From the NCBI RefSeq assembly GCF_039852015.1, contig NZ_CP156628.1, positions 1 to 64,000 on the forward strand: DNA of 64,000 nucleotides, written 5' to 3'. Positions within the stretch are counted from its first letter, which is position 1, and every line of letters begins with the position of its first letter. The position numbers and the translations under genes are program-made. Source of the DNA: Robbsia sp. KACC 23696 (GTDB lineage Bacteria > Pseudomonadota > Gammaproteobacteria > Burkholderiales > Burkholderiaceae). Under the pieces are notes generated by a model that saw only the letters and a program-made list of their open reading frames with translations, was not told the DNA's origin and made no database searches. Shown here piece after piece: positions 16,115-24,202 of this stretch.

Positions 16115-16276
16115 TCAATAACCGTTATCGCGGTGCTTTTCCGCGTCGCGCAGCGTTTCGTCGATGTGCTTGCGCTTGTCGGCAGTACCGGGCGCCGGCT
16201 TGGCCGGTTGCGTCGGTGTTGCTTTTTCTCCAGCGCGTTGATCGGGAATGCGATCCTGCATCGTGTTTTCGCTCAT
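16115..16276 (-). CDS. Small polar protein, 53 residues
   Basis: Read leftward from the ATG at 16276, with GGAG nine bases upstream. The protein begins MSENTMQDRIPDQRAGEK and ends with HIDETLRDAEKHRDNGY. It is very hydrophilic, with a Pro/Ala/Thr linker in the middle and a charged helix at the end. Codon use matches the neighbouring host genes, and the long rightward frame over it has no recognisable content. No family was recognised. Confidence 0.5.
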   Translation of the reverse strand: MSENTMQDRIPDQRAGEKATPTQPAKPAPGTADKRKHIDETLRDAEKHRDNGY

Positions 16277-16429
16277 GACATCACTCCGCTATGGTGGTTG
16301 ATGCTCTGCCGCAGGAACCGTGCCACGCGCGAGCGCGTGTAACGGCATATTTCGGTCATGCTTTCTTCATACCGGTGACACGGGCGGTGCGCACGCTGTG
16401 CGGATCATCCGACCCTGCGGAGAAATGTC

Positions 16430-17191
16430 ATGCCGATGCCCCTGAACAGTGCCCTTGTCGCAGAATTGCTGGACGATCGGGGGCGCGTGCTGAAAGCGAC
16501 GCTCGACATGTCCCAGACCGATCACGCCCTGCAATGCGCAACACGCGCCGAGGACGCAGGCGAGGGGCCGGATCTTGTCATCGCGGCACTGCTGCATGAC
16601 ATTGGCTACATGCTGGCGGCCGACACGAGCGATCGAGCCGCCTTGCTCGGTGGCGCTTCCTCGCCATTCGATGCGACCACTGGTCTGCTGAGAGGGGAAA
16701 GCGCGGAGGCCAAACGCGCCGTTCGCCAGCTGACGTTATCGGCACTGCAGGGTTGGTTGCCGAATGAATCGGTGGCCACGGTGCGGCTCCTCGGTGCCGC
16801 AAAACATTATTTATGCGGGGTCGAGGCCGATTACTGGGATGAATTGACCCCAGCGTCCCAGGCGGAATTGCTAGAGGCGGGTGGGCCTTACGATGCCGCG
16901 CTGGTAGCACGTTTCCGTCAATATCCCTGTCATGCGGCTGCCGTGCGACTGCGCCGATATGACGACCAGGCAAAGCGCAACGAGGTCAAAGCGCGTCCAT
17001 TGGCGTATTTCATCGATTGTCTCGAGCGATACGAGCAGCGCGTCGCTTCAGCGAGCGGGATTGCGCCCGTTCCTCATGCGGCTGCGCGAAATCGCTTGGC
17101 GCCATTTCCCACAAGTGCTGTTTCTCCTCCAGCGACAACGGCGTACTTATTATCGCCGGCGCGGCTATGGCAGCCGGGTGCCTCGGCATGA
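16430..17191 (+). CDS. HD-domain protein, PhnZ-like
   Basis: 253 residues. The HD metal-binding residues appear in order: H in QTDHALQCATRAEDAG, HD in IAALLHDIGYML, H in GAAKHYLC, and the closing D in RLRRYDDQAK. The pattern, including YPCHAAAVRLRRYD, resembles PhnZ/TmpB-type mixed-valent di-iron HD oxygenases more than classic phosphohydrolases. PhnZ oxidises 2-amino-1-hydroxyethylphosphonate; no phosphonate genes lie nearby, so the substrate is open. After about residue 205 the sequence becomes Pro/Ala/Ser-rich and unlike the family, suggesting that a frameshift or an extension changed the C-terminus. Confidence 0.7.
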   Translation: MPMPLNSALVAELLDDRGRVLKATLDMSQTDHALQCATRAEDAGEGPDLVIAALLHDIGYMLAADTSDRAALLGGASSPFDATTGLLRGESAEAKRAVRQLTLSALQGWLPNESVATVRLLGAAKHYLCGVEADYWDELTPASQAELLEAGGPYDAALVARFRQYPCHAAAVRLRRYDDQAKRNEVKARPLAYFIDCLERYEQRVASASGIAPVPHAAARNRLAPFPTSAVSPPATTAYLLSPARLWQPGASA

Positions 17192-17394
17192 GGAATAGCG
17201 CGTCGTTGCCCGGGTAGGGAGATGCGTATATTTCGGGAAAAGTCCAGCCTCGGTTTAAAGCTGTATATGTCTTGTAATTAAGTGTCGCATATACCCCACC
17301 ATAATGAGCGACACAATTCTGAAAAAATAGATCTTCATACTCGGCACGCTGTCGGCTTGTACCGGCATGGATTTTTAAACCACAGAAAATCGAG

Positions 17395-18534
17395 ATGAAG
17401 AACAAAATTATCGCGTTGGCGCTGACAAGCGCAGGTTTGATCGGGGCATCGGCTGCACACGCACAAAGCAGCGTCACGCTGTACGGCGTGATCGACGCCG
17501 GCGTGAGCTACGTGAATCACTCGGCCGTGACGGGCGGCTCGAAGAGCCTGTTCAAGTACGACGACGGCGTTGCACAAGGCAGCCGCTGGGGCTTGAAGGG
17601 CAACGAAGATCTGGGCGGCGGAATGAGCGCCAACTTCGTCTTGGAAAACGGCTTTAATTCCGGCACGGGCGCGCTCGGTCAGAACAGCCGCGAGTTCGGT
17701 CGCCAAGCCTTTGTCGGTCTGACCCAGAAGGGTGTCGGTACCGTGTCGCTGGGTCGCCAATACACGTTCTCGACGGATTTCCTGGCGCCGTTCTCCGGCG
17801 GTAACATGACCGCGGCCGGTAACTACGGCTTCCACATCAACGACATCGACCAATTGACGTCGAGCCGCGCCGACAATTCGATCAAGTACACGTCGGATTC
17901 GTTCGGTGGCTTGAAGTTCGGCGGCTTGTACGGTTTCTCCAACACGGCAGGCGCCTTCGGCGGCTCGCTGACGGGTTCGTCGTCGCGTGTGTACAGCTTC
18001 GGTGCAACGTATGGCAACGGCCCGTTCTCGGTCGGTGCTGCATACACCGACATCCACTTCCCGGCGGTCACCGGCTTCACGACGACGATTGCCAACGTGG
18101 CAACCAACGGTCTGCATGACCTTCGCACGTTCGGTCTGGGCGGCAAGTTCCGTTTCGGCCCGGCGACGATGTGGGCGCTGTGGACGAACACGCACTTCAC
18201 GCCTGTTGCAACCGCGAGCTCCACGGCCAACATCGGTGAAATCGGCGCGAACTACGGTTTGACGTCGGCATTGACCCTCAGCGGTGCTTACACCTTCACC
18301 GACTTGACGGGTAACTTCGAAGGCAAGTGGCATCAAGTCAACCTGACGATGGATTACGCGCTGAGCAAGCGGACCGATGTCTACGTCCTGGGCGTGTATC
18401 AAAAGGCCGTCGGTAGCAACAATGGCGTATCGAACCAAGCGGAAATCGGTTCGAGCAGCAGCTACTTCGGTAACTCGGGCAACGGTACGAGCAACCAGAT
18501 CGCAGCGCGCGTGGGCATCCGCCACAAGTTCTAA
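17395..18534 (+). CDS. Trimeric Gram-negative porin
   Basis: 379 residues with a signal peptide cleaved after ASAAHA (about residue 23). The mature start SSVTLYGVIDAGVSY is the signature of Burkholderia general-diffusion porins (OmpC-like, 16 strands). GSRWGLKGNEDLGGG and the alternating beta pattern continue to the end RVGIRHKF, whose terminal Phe is the usual recognition signal for the BAM machinery. The gene has GAG before its ATG and is followed by a terminator, so it is monocistronic. A 396-residue frame on the opposite strand is a shadow. Confidence 0.96.
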   Translation: MKNKIIALALTSAGLIGASAAHAQSSVTLYGVIDAGVSYVNHSAVTGGSKSLFKYDDGVAQGSRWGLKGNEDLGGGMSANFVLENGFNSGTGALGQNSREFGRQAFVGLTQKGVGTVSLGRQYTFSTDFLAPFSGGNMTAAGNYGFHINDIDQLTSSRADNSIKYTSDSFGGLKFGGLYGFSNTAGAFGGSLTGSSSRVYSFGATYGNGPFSVGAAYTDIHFPAVTGFTTTIANVATNGLHDLRTFGLGGKFRFGPATMWALWTNTHFTPVATASSTANIGEIGANYGLTSALTLSGAYTFTDLTGNFEGKWHQVNLTMDYALSKRTDVYVLGVYQKAVGSNNGVSNQAEIGSSSSYFGNSGNGTSNQIAARVGIRHKF

Positions 18535-18559
18535 CGCTATCTGATAGATCGTTATGCCG

Positions 18560-18595
18560 ACCGGCCGGGGCGAAATCGCGTTGGCCGGTTTTTTT
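18560..18595 (+). terminator. Porin terminator
   Basis: The 7-bp stem ACCGGCC/GGCCGGT encloses a 16-base loop and is followed by seven T residues, 26 bases after the porin stop. Confidence 0.85.
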
Positions 18596-18849
18596 GCATG
18601 TCCTATCCATGCCCCCGCATGGAGGGTGCTGCGGATTATTCAAGTATGTGAATCGACTATCTGTTACTCTCGGGACAATGATTGCCCTAACAAATCCTTA
18701 CGTGGGAACGAGCCATCGCGCTTGCGACTACTGTTTGAGAGAGAGGCGAGTAGGGGCGTATACGAGCATCAGGCCGTCGATCGGCGCGTAGTGCGGCAAA
18801 GATCGTCGGGTTATCGCCGTCGCATTGCCCAATAAGATCGATATCAGGT

Positions 18850-20937
18850 ATGGCACCTTCGGCCTGGACCGTATCGTTGTACGTCGTCTGGCTATGCCTT
18901 GGGTGCACGGCGCTTAGCGCCGATGTCTCGGCGCAAAATCAGAGTCTCGGGCCACCGTCGTCAGCTCAGCATATTTCTCCATCGTTGTTTCCCGACCTGC
19001 CCGCGGCCCTGGTACGCGAGGTCCGCGCGCTATCGACTGACGCCGTATCCTCGATATTCTCGGAGCGCGCAAATACGACAGCCGGAACGCGGGACGTCGT
19101 TCGAGTCGATGCGGCACGCGGAACGTGGGAAGGCGATCAGCCTCCCGTGGAGGGCTGGGAGGCCGTCACGCTACCGGATGTCTGGACCAAGCGCTGGCCC
19201 CATCACGACGGGGTGGTCTGGTATCGATATCGATGGTGGCACGCATCGTCGCCCGGTTCCGACAGCATCGGGACCGCCGACGTTCAGGGTGAGCCTCTCT
19301 TAGCCGCGCGTCGCGCACAGGAAACGACGGTCCTAATTTCCTACTGGAACATGGCCGGCGCGCTCTACTTGAATGGCGCCTTGATCGATCGCGATGTCAG
19401 CCTCACCAAACCGTTGAGTCGGTCCTGGAATACACCGCAACTCGATGTATTGCCCGCATCCTTGATGCGGCCGGGGGAAAACACGCTCTTACTGCGTATT
19501 TCAGGATTGTCGGCCTTCGGCCCGGGCCTGGGCGAGATCACGGTGGGCTCCTACGTAACGTTAAGCAAGCGATACGAACGGGAGATGTTCCTGCGTCATG
19601 ATTTGACGTTGATCAGCATCGCAGTGAACTTCGCATTCGGCATTTTCTTTTTTGCCTTGTGGGTCATGCGCCTTGAGCAACGAATGTATGGTTGGTTCTG
19701 TCTGACCGCCATCGCATGGATCATCGTCGGCTATAACGCGCTCGCGACATCACCCTGGCCCTTTCAGAACAATACGCAGTGGCAAGCCATGGTCTTATTG
19801 GGCATCGTACTGTATGTATGGGCCTTTACGATGGCGATGATCCGCTACGCCAAACGTCGACTGCCTCGAATCGAATGTCTGTTGCGGCGCGTGCTTGGAT
19901 TCGACGCGGTCGCTGCCGTGTCGCTATTGGTATTGCCGGGAGAATGGCTGGCGATGGGGCGCATAGTGGTCGTGTTGTCCGCCGCCGCGGTATTCCTGGC
20001 CGGATTCTCCTGCTTCGTCTGGTTTGCCGTCAGGGGAGGGGAACGTAAACATCGCGTGGTCGCGTTTGCAACCATGGTGTTTATGCTGGCCGGCGTGCAC
20101 GATCTATTGACGTGGCTCGAATTGCTGTCGGGCAATCTATATTACAGCGCGCTTACTTCGCTTTTGGAGATCGTGAGCATCGGCTTCGTGCTCGTCGATG
20201 ACTTCATTGCAAGTATCCGGCGGGTCGAGCGTTTCAACGATGATTTGCGGCTCAAAATCGATGAAACGCGCGAAGGACTTGAAAGCACATTGAAGCGTCA
20301 GTACGAGCTACAACTGGCAAATGCACGATTGAACGAACGGTTGAATCTTGCGCACGATTTGCACGATGGGTTGGGGGGGACTTTGGTCAGCAGTATTGCA
20401 TTGCTCGAGCAACACGGCGTGCTCCCCGCTGAACGATTTCTGCCGATCTTGAAGGAGCTGCGAGACGATCTCCGCATCATCATCGACTCTGCGGCGCAAG
20501 CCGGAAATCCGGAGCGCGCGCTCTACGAGTCTCTGGTGCCGTTGCGGCACCGTTGGACGCGCTTGTTCGAGGCACAGAATATTGATTGTCATTGGCATAT
20601 GACCGGCATCGAGACATGCACACTGCCTGCTCCAAGCACCCTCGATTTGATGCGTATTCTCCAGGAATCGCTGACCAACGTTCTGAAGCATAGCCATGCG
20701 TCGCGTGTCGACATTACGTGGTGCGCGACGGTGCGTCAGTTGATTTTGATCGTCCAGGACGATGGGGTCGGTTTCTCGGAAAACCGCGATGGCAGCCCCG
20801 AGTTCGGCGCTGGTTTGTTCAGCATCGCCAAGCGGGTACGCCGCTGCAATGGCACGGTGCGTTTCGATAATCGCGGAGGCGCTTGCGTGACCGTTGTGGT
20901 TCCGTATGAAAGCGACGTGGCGATCGCCAGTGCGTGA
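18850..20937 (+). CDS. 7TMR-DISM sensor histidine kinase
   Basis: 695 residues. A signal segment (about 1-24) leads to a periplasmic jelly-roll like 7TMR-DISMED (about 85-235, with WYRYRWW and GENTLLLRISG). Seven hydrophobic helices follow at about 250-450. A coiled coil then leads to a HisKA_3 domain with AHDLHDGLGG, His505 being the likely phosphoacceptor. The ATPase domain has ILQESLTNVLKHSHAS (N box) and DDGVGFSE (G box). It should sense an external ligand and phosphorylate a NarL-type regulator, but no such regulator is encoded next to it. The gene stands alone between the porin and the DUF4148 array. Confidence 0.9.
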   Translation: MAPSAWTVSLYVVWLCLGCTALSADVSAQNQSLGPPSSAQHISPSLFPDLPAALVREVRALSTDAVSSIFSERANTTAGTRDVVRVDAARGTWEGDQPPVEGWEAVTLPDVWTKRWPHHDGVVWYRYRWWHASSPGSDSIGTADVQGEPLLAARRAQETTVLISYWNMAGALYLNGALIDRDVSLTKPLSRSWNTPQLDVLPASLMRPGENTLLLRISGLSAFGPGLGEITVGSYVTLSKRYEREMFLRHDLTLISIAVNFAFGIFFFALWVMRLEQRMYGWFCLTAIAWIIVGYNALATSPWPFQNNTQWQAMVLLGIVLYVWAFTMAMIRYAKRRLPRIECLLRRVLGFDAVAAVSLLVLPGEWLAMGRIVVVLSAAAVFLAGFSCFVWFAVRGGERKHRVVAFATMVFMLAGVHDLLTWLELLSGNLYYSALTSLLEIVSIGFVLVDDFIASIRRVERFNDDLRLKIDETREGLESTLKRQYELQLANARLNERLNLAHDLHDGLGGTLVSSIALLEQHGVLPAERFLPILKELRDDLRIIIDSAAQAGNPERALYESLVPLRHRWTRLFEAQNIDCHWHMTGIETCTLPAPSTLDLMRILQESLTNVLKHSHASRVDITWCATVRQLILIVQDDGVGFSENRDGSPEFGAGLFSIAKRVRRCNGTVRFDNRGGACVTVVVPYESDVAIASA

Positions 20938-21276
20938 CGCTGCGCGGTATCGTCGATGCCTGATGCGCTGGAAGGGGCGCATTCGGGAAGGAAATGGAAG
21001 GAATTATCTCTTTCGATGACGAAAAATTACTGCTGTAATTATATAAGTGGTTGAAAATTTTGAGAAATATTCCGTCGTGTCAGCATCGTCCTACCATAAG
21101 TTCAAAAAAGACAATATAGTTTTACCCCAGGCGATGAGGACGATCGCCGGGTGGCGACCTAGAATGGCTTCAAGAAACCAAAAACAAACGCCTCATTTGT
21201 AATTGCGCTTGTCCTTAGCGACATCAGCGACCTGATGCCGACGGTTTCCAATCAAATACTAATTGGAGCGTCAACC
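20938..21276 (+). other. Intergenic region before DUF4148 array
   Basis: 339 bases without a supported gene. The right part contains TTCAAGAAACCAAAAACAA (21170-21188), a diverged version of the leader found before the other three DUF4148 genes. A hairpin-forming GGCGATgaggacgATCGCC-like sequence lies near 21130. The left part is AT-rich with no recognisable element. Confidence 0.5.
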
Positions 21277-21606
21277 ATGAACACCAAATTCTTGCCTATT
21301 CTTGCCGTTGCCGCCGCTTTGGCAGTTCCCGCTTTCGCGCAAGCGCAGTCGGCGAACGGTGCCGTGACGCGTGCTGACGTGAAGAGTCAGCTGTCGCAAC
21401 TTGAAAGCGCCGGCTATAACCCGGACGCAGATCGTGCCACCTACCCGGCCGGTTTGCAACGTGCTGAGAAGCGAATCAATTTCGGCGGTGCCAATGTCGC
21501 AGATTCGTCGGGTAGCTCGGTTTCGGGCTCGTCGGCAGGCGCGCCGGGCCGCGCAGATAATGGTGGTTGGAATCCGAATCCGGTCGATAACCACCCGGGT
21601 GCATAA
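21277..21606 (+). CDS. DUF4148 secreted protein 1
   Basis: 109 residues from the ATG at 21277 (TTGGAGCGTCAACC upstream). A cleavable signal peptide ends at AFAQA near residue 23. The DUF4148 core follows: RADVKSQLSQLESAGYNP, then a YPAGLQRAEKR stretch. A Ser/Gly-rich linker ends in the conserved tail WNPNPVDNHPGA. DUF4148 proteins are small periplasmic or secreted proteins typical of Burkholderia and of unknown function. This is the first and most diverged of four tandem copies, each with its own promoter and terminator. Confidence 0.87.
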   Translation: MNTKFLPILAVAAALAVPAFAQAQSANGAVTRADVKSQLSQLESAGYNPDADRATYPAGLQRAEKRINFGGANVADSSGSSVSGSSAGAPGRADNGGWNPNPVDNHPGA

Positions 21607-21733
21607 AGCCCGAGCATTCGCTTTTTTAGCGAATAAGGTTTGTCTGAAATCCGAATTGGCGTAACGTAAAAATCGTCGGGTGTTCTGCCCCCGGGCACGC
21701 GACATTTTAACCCGCTAACCGCGATTTTTCAGG

Positions 21734-21765
21734 GAAAAGGCGCTACGCTTCGTGGCGCTTTTTCT
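21734..21765 (+). terminator. Terminator after DUF4148 gene 1
   Basis: AAAGGCGCTACG pairs with CGTGGCGCTTT with one bulged G and one G-T pair, followed by a T run. It lies about 130 bases past the stop. Confidence 0.6.
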
Positions 21766-21840
21766 GTTTACGAAAGGGTAATTGCGTCATTTCCCCGATT
21801 CCTCACGTTTTTGGTAAAAATCTTTTGTCCGCTACAGGGT

Positions 21841-21868
21841 TTTCACGGATCAAACACGGACATAAAAT
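21841..21868 (+). promoter_or_regulatory. Predicted promoter, DUF4148 gene 2
   Basis: TTTCAC, a 16-base spacer and TAAAAT. The same arrangement with 16-base spacers occurs at 22501 and 23104 (TACACT and TAAACT as -10). The conservation of hexamers and spacing over diverged spacer sequence supports the call. Confidence 0.55.
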
Positions 21869-21960
21869 GTAGTCAAGAAACCAAAAACAATTGCGCCAAA
21901 CCAATTGCACGACATCACAGTCAGATAGATGCCTGGTTTCCAGTTAAACAACCTTTTACT
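21869..21960 (+). repeat. Conserved 5-prime leader, copy B
   Basis: This block, from GTAGTCAAGAAACC through CAATTGCGCCAAACCAATTG to the TTTACTGGAGTCACC ribosome site, recurs almost unchanged at 22529-22622 and 23132-23226. It contains two CAATTG palindromes 14 bases apart. The transcribed, untranslated position suggests post-transcriptional control. Confidence 0.6.
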
Positions 21961-21972
21961 GGAGTCACCAAC

Positions 21973-22290
21973 ATGAAGACCAAGATTCTCCCGATTATCG
22001 CTATTGCCGCTTCCTTGAGTGCCCCGCTGTTTGCTCACGCACAGTCGTCGAATGCACCAGCAACGCGCGCTAGCGTCCGTAATGAACTGATTCAGCTGGA
22101 AAATGCCGGTTATCGGCCGGACACGGACCGTGTGAACTACCCGGTCAACTTGCAAAATGCAGAGCGGCGCGTGCAGCAATCGCAATCGTCGGGATCGTCG
22201 ACGTCGGGTAGCGGCGCGTCGGGTGTAAGCCATTCGGCAGACCAAGGTAATTGGAATCCGAATCCGGTTGATAATCATCCTGGTGCTTGA
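21973..22290 (+). CDS. DUF4148 secreted protein 2
   Basis: 105 residues from the ATG at 21973 with ACTGGAGTCACC upstream. The signal peptide ends at PLFAHA (about residue 23). The core RASVRNELIQLENAGYRP is followed by YPVNLQNAERRVQQ, a Ser/Gly linker and the tail WNPNPVDNHPGA. It is about 80 percent identical to protein 3, so the duplication is recent compared with protein 1. A dedicated promoter, leader and terminator surround it. Confidence 0.88.
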   Translation: MKTKILPIIAIAASLSAPLFAHAQSSNAPATRASVRNELIQLENAGYRPDTDRVNYPVNLQNAERRVQQSQSSGSSTSGSGASGVSHSADQGNWNPNPVDNHPGA

Positions 22291-22401
22291 ATTTCGTAAT
22301 TCTGTCGCGGGATAGTTTTGCGATAAAAAGCTTAGTTTATTATCATATCCACCATAAACGCGATTTAGGTGTGGTGCTCGGCGATTAATGCTAAAAACAG
22401 G

Positions 22402-22430
22402 AAGCGCTCCTATGTGGAGCGCTTTTTGTT
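22402..22430 (+). terminator. Terminator after DUF4148 gene 2
   Basis: AAGCGCTCC-TATGT-GGAGCGCTT is a perfect 9-bp stem followed by a T-rich tract. Confidence 0.85.
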
Positions 22431-22500
22431 TTTGGAAAATGTCGCTTGGATTTTTGTATTCCCTCTTTTTATTGTAATAGTTTTTTGTTCTTTATAGGGT

Positions 22501-22528
22501 TTTCACGGATACCTCGAGGACATACACT
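22501..22528 (+). promoter_or_regulatory. Predicted promoter, DUF4148 gene 3
   Basis: TTTCAC, 16-base spacer, TACACT; same layout as before genes 2 and 4. Confidence 0.55.
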
Positions 22529-22622
22529 GTAGTCAAGAAACCAAAAACAATTGCGCCAAACCAATTGCACGACATCGCAGTCAAATAGATGCCCTGGTTT
22601 CCAGTTAAACAACCTTTTACTG
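22529..22622 (+). repeat. Conserved 5-prime leader, copy C
   Basis: Nearly identical to 21869-21960, including the CAATTG pair and the TTTACTGGAGTCACC site. Confidence 0.6.
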
Positions 22623-22633
22623 GAGTCACCACC

Positions 22634-22951
22634 ATGAAGACCAAGATTCTCCCCATTATCGCTATTGCCGCTTCCCTCAGTGCACCGCTGTTCGCCCATG
22701 CGCAGTCGTCCGATGCGCCGGTGACCCGTGCCAGCGTTCGGGCTGAATTGATTCAGCTCGAACAGGCAGGCTATCGCCCTGCCAATGCCAGCCCCAATTA
22801 TCCGGCCGATCTGCAAAATGCAGAGCGTCGGGTGCAACAAGCGCAATCGTCGGGTTCTTCGACCTCAGGTAGCAGCGCATCGGGCGTGCGCCATTCCGCC
22901 AGCCAAGGCGACTGGAACCCGAACCCGGTCGACAATCATCCGGGTGCCTAA
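22634..22951 (+). CDS. DUF4148 secreted protein 3
   Basis: 105 residues from the ATG at 22634. Signal peptide to PLFAHA, core RASVRAELIQLEQAGYRP, then YPADLQNAERRVQQ, a linker and WNPNPVDNHPGA. It is the closest relative of protein 2. The antisense frames here share no known domain. Each member of the array retains the aromatic-proline tail, suggesting that the C-terminus is functional, possibly as a binding or sorting peptide. Confidence 0.88.
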   Translation: MKTKILPIIAIAASLSAPLFAHAQSSDAPVTRASVRAELIQLEQAGYRPANASPNYPADLQNAERRVQQAQSSGSSTSGSSASGVRHSASQGDWNPNPVDNHPGA

Positions 22952-23000
22952 ACCGACTGCTGTGTTGTAGGCGGTAACGGATAATCAATGAGTTCGACGA

Positions 23001-23026
23001 AGCGCCACCGCGGGTGGCGCTTTTTC
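23001..23026 (+). terminator. Terminator after DUF4148 gene 3
   Basis: AGCGCCACC-GCG-GGTGGCGCT, perfect 9-bp stem, then TTTTC. Confidence 0.87.
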
Positions 23027-23103
23027 ATTTTCTGAAAAAGAGTTCGCGTGCAACTGCCGGATTCTTGTTGTCTGCGGTAAAGATCTTTTGCCTTACATAG
23101 GGT

Positions 23104-23131
23104 TTTCACTTCCCCTGCATGGCCATAAACT
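23104..23131 (+). promoter_or_regulatory. Predicted promoter, DUF4148 gene 4
   Basis: TTTCAC, 16-base spacer, TAAACT. The spacer differs from the other copies while the hexamers are kept. Confidence 0.55.
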
Positions 23132-23226
23132 GTAGTCAAGAAACCAAAAACAATTGCGCCAAATCAATTGCACGCGACATCCACGACAAAAAGATGCCCT
23201 GGTTTCCAGTTAACCAACACTACTGG
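23132..23226 (+). repeat. Conserved 5-prime leader, copy D
   Basis: Third close copy of the leader; here the second CAATTG is preceded by AAAT instead of AAAC and a few bases are inserted before the GATGCC motif. Confidence 0.6.
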
Positions 23227-23236
23227 AGTCACCGCC

Positions 23237-23548
23237 ATGAACACCAAGATTCTCCCGATTATTGCTATCGCCGCCTCGTTAAGCGCGCCGATCTTCGCAC
23301 ATGCGCAATCGAACGTACCGGCCACGCGCGCCAGCGTTCGCGCTGAATTGATCCAGTTGGAAAACGCGGGCTATCGCCCGGAAGCAGATCGCCTCGATTA
23401 CCCGCTGAACCTGCAAAAAGCGGAACGCCGTGTTTCGCAAGAAAAATCGGCGGGCTCGTCGGCTGCCGGCAGCTCCTCCGCAGGTGTCCGTGGGTCGGCC
23501 GATACCGGGAGCTGGAACCCGAACCCGGTGGACTACAACCACTCGTGA
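23237..23548 (+). CDS. DUF4148 secreted protein 4
   Basis: 103 residues from the ATG at 23237. Signal peptide to PIFAHA, core RASVRAELIQLENAGYRP, YPLNLQKAERRVSQ, then an Ala/Ser/Gly linker. The tail is altered to WNPNPVDYNHS, replacing the NHPGA of the others. It carries the same leader as genes 2 and 3. A terminator follows before aroQ. Confidence 0.87.
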   Translation: MNTKILPIIAIAASLSAPIFAHAQSNVPATRASVRAELIQLENAGYRPEADRLDYPLNLQKAERRVSQEKSAGSSAAGSSSAGVRGSADTGSWNPNPVDYNHS

Positions 23549-23627
23549 TCTATGCGCCGCAGCCAATCGGCATGTGGCACGGTCAATGTAGCCGACGCGC
23601 TGTTTGCTTCGGGTGACCCCCTTGAAC

Positions 23628-23650
23628 GCCGCTCATGGAGCGGCTTTTTT
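23628..23650 (+). terminator. Terminator after DUF4148 gene 4
   Basis: GCCGCTC-ATG-GAGCGGC perfect 7-bp stem followed by six T residues. Confidence 0.87.
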
Positions 23651-23745
23651 GCGTCGGTAATCCGGTATAGTGCTGCAAAGTCGGATCTGGTGGAAAGCCT
23701 CAGACCGTAGATCGATGCTCACTCGATAACACTTTGGAGACTGGT

Positions 23746-24195
23746 ATGGCCTCAGGGAACAAACGCGTTTTGGTGCTTCACGGCATCAATCTCAATATGT
23801 TCGGCAAACGCGATCCCAAGCAGTACGGTACAGCGACGCTGGACGAGATCAATCGCCAGGTACAGGCACTCGGCAAGGAGCTGGGTGCCGACGTCGAGGC
23901 GTTTCAGAGCAATCACGAAGGTGAAATGGCCGAACGCATTCACAAGGCCTTCGCGGACAACGTCGATGCAGTGGTGATCAATGCCGGCGCTTGGACCCAT
24001 TACAGCTATGGCATCCGTGACGCTTTGGCGATTTTGACCGTACCGGTCATCGAAGTGCATATGTCGCACGTGCATGCCCGCGAAGCCTTCCGCCACGTCT
24101 CGGTCTTCTCGGAAGTGGTGAAAGGCCAGATCAGCGGCTTCGGTGTCGAAAGCTATTTGCTGGGTCTGCGCGCAGCCATGTCGGCATTGGCCTGA
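23746..24195 (+). CDS. aroQ: Type II 3-dehydroquinate dehydratase
   Basis: 149 residues from the ATG at 23746 (GGAGACTGGT upstream). Motifs of the dodecameric type II enzyme are present: LVLHGINLNMFGKRDPKQYG with the catalytic Tyr, FQSNHEGEMAERIH, VINAGAWTHYSYGIRDAL and EVHMSHVHAREAFRH with the catalytic His. It dehydrates 3-dehydroquinate to 3-dehydroshikimate. The motifs HGINLN and FGKRDP differ from the usual NGPNLN and LGTREP, which hints at a catabolic paralogue. The convergent MFS gene 8 bases away supports a role in quinate or shikimate use, though the biosynthetic role is not excluded. Confidence 0.9.
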   Translation: MASGNKRVLVLHGINLNMFGKRDPKQYGTATLDEINRQVQALGKELGADVEAFQSNHEGEMAERIHKAFADNVDAVVINAGAWTHYSYGIRDALAILTVPVIEVHMSHVHAREAFRHVSVFSEVVKGQISGFGVESYLLGLRAAMSALA

Positions 24196-24202
24196 TATGC
24201 CG

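Noticed and set aside
16037-16342. 101-codon rightward frame at the host border
   Set aside because: It is opposite the better supported 53-residue leftward gene and has no family pattern.
17335-18525. 396-codon leftward frame opposite the porin
   Set aside because: It is the antisense of a highly expressed porin with strong codon bias; its translation is Arg/Ala/Val-rich without any domain.
18629-18849. A gene between porin terminator and histidine kinase
   Set aside because: Open frames here are short, lack ribosome sites and show no recognisable sequence.
21869-23226. CRISPR-like array of spaced repeats
   Set aside because: The repeats are about 90 bases long, about 600 bases apart, and each lies before a DUF4148 gene, so they are duplicated leaders.
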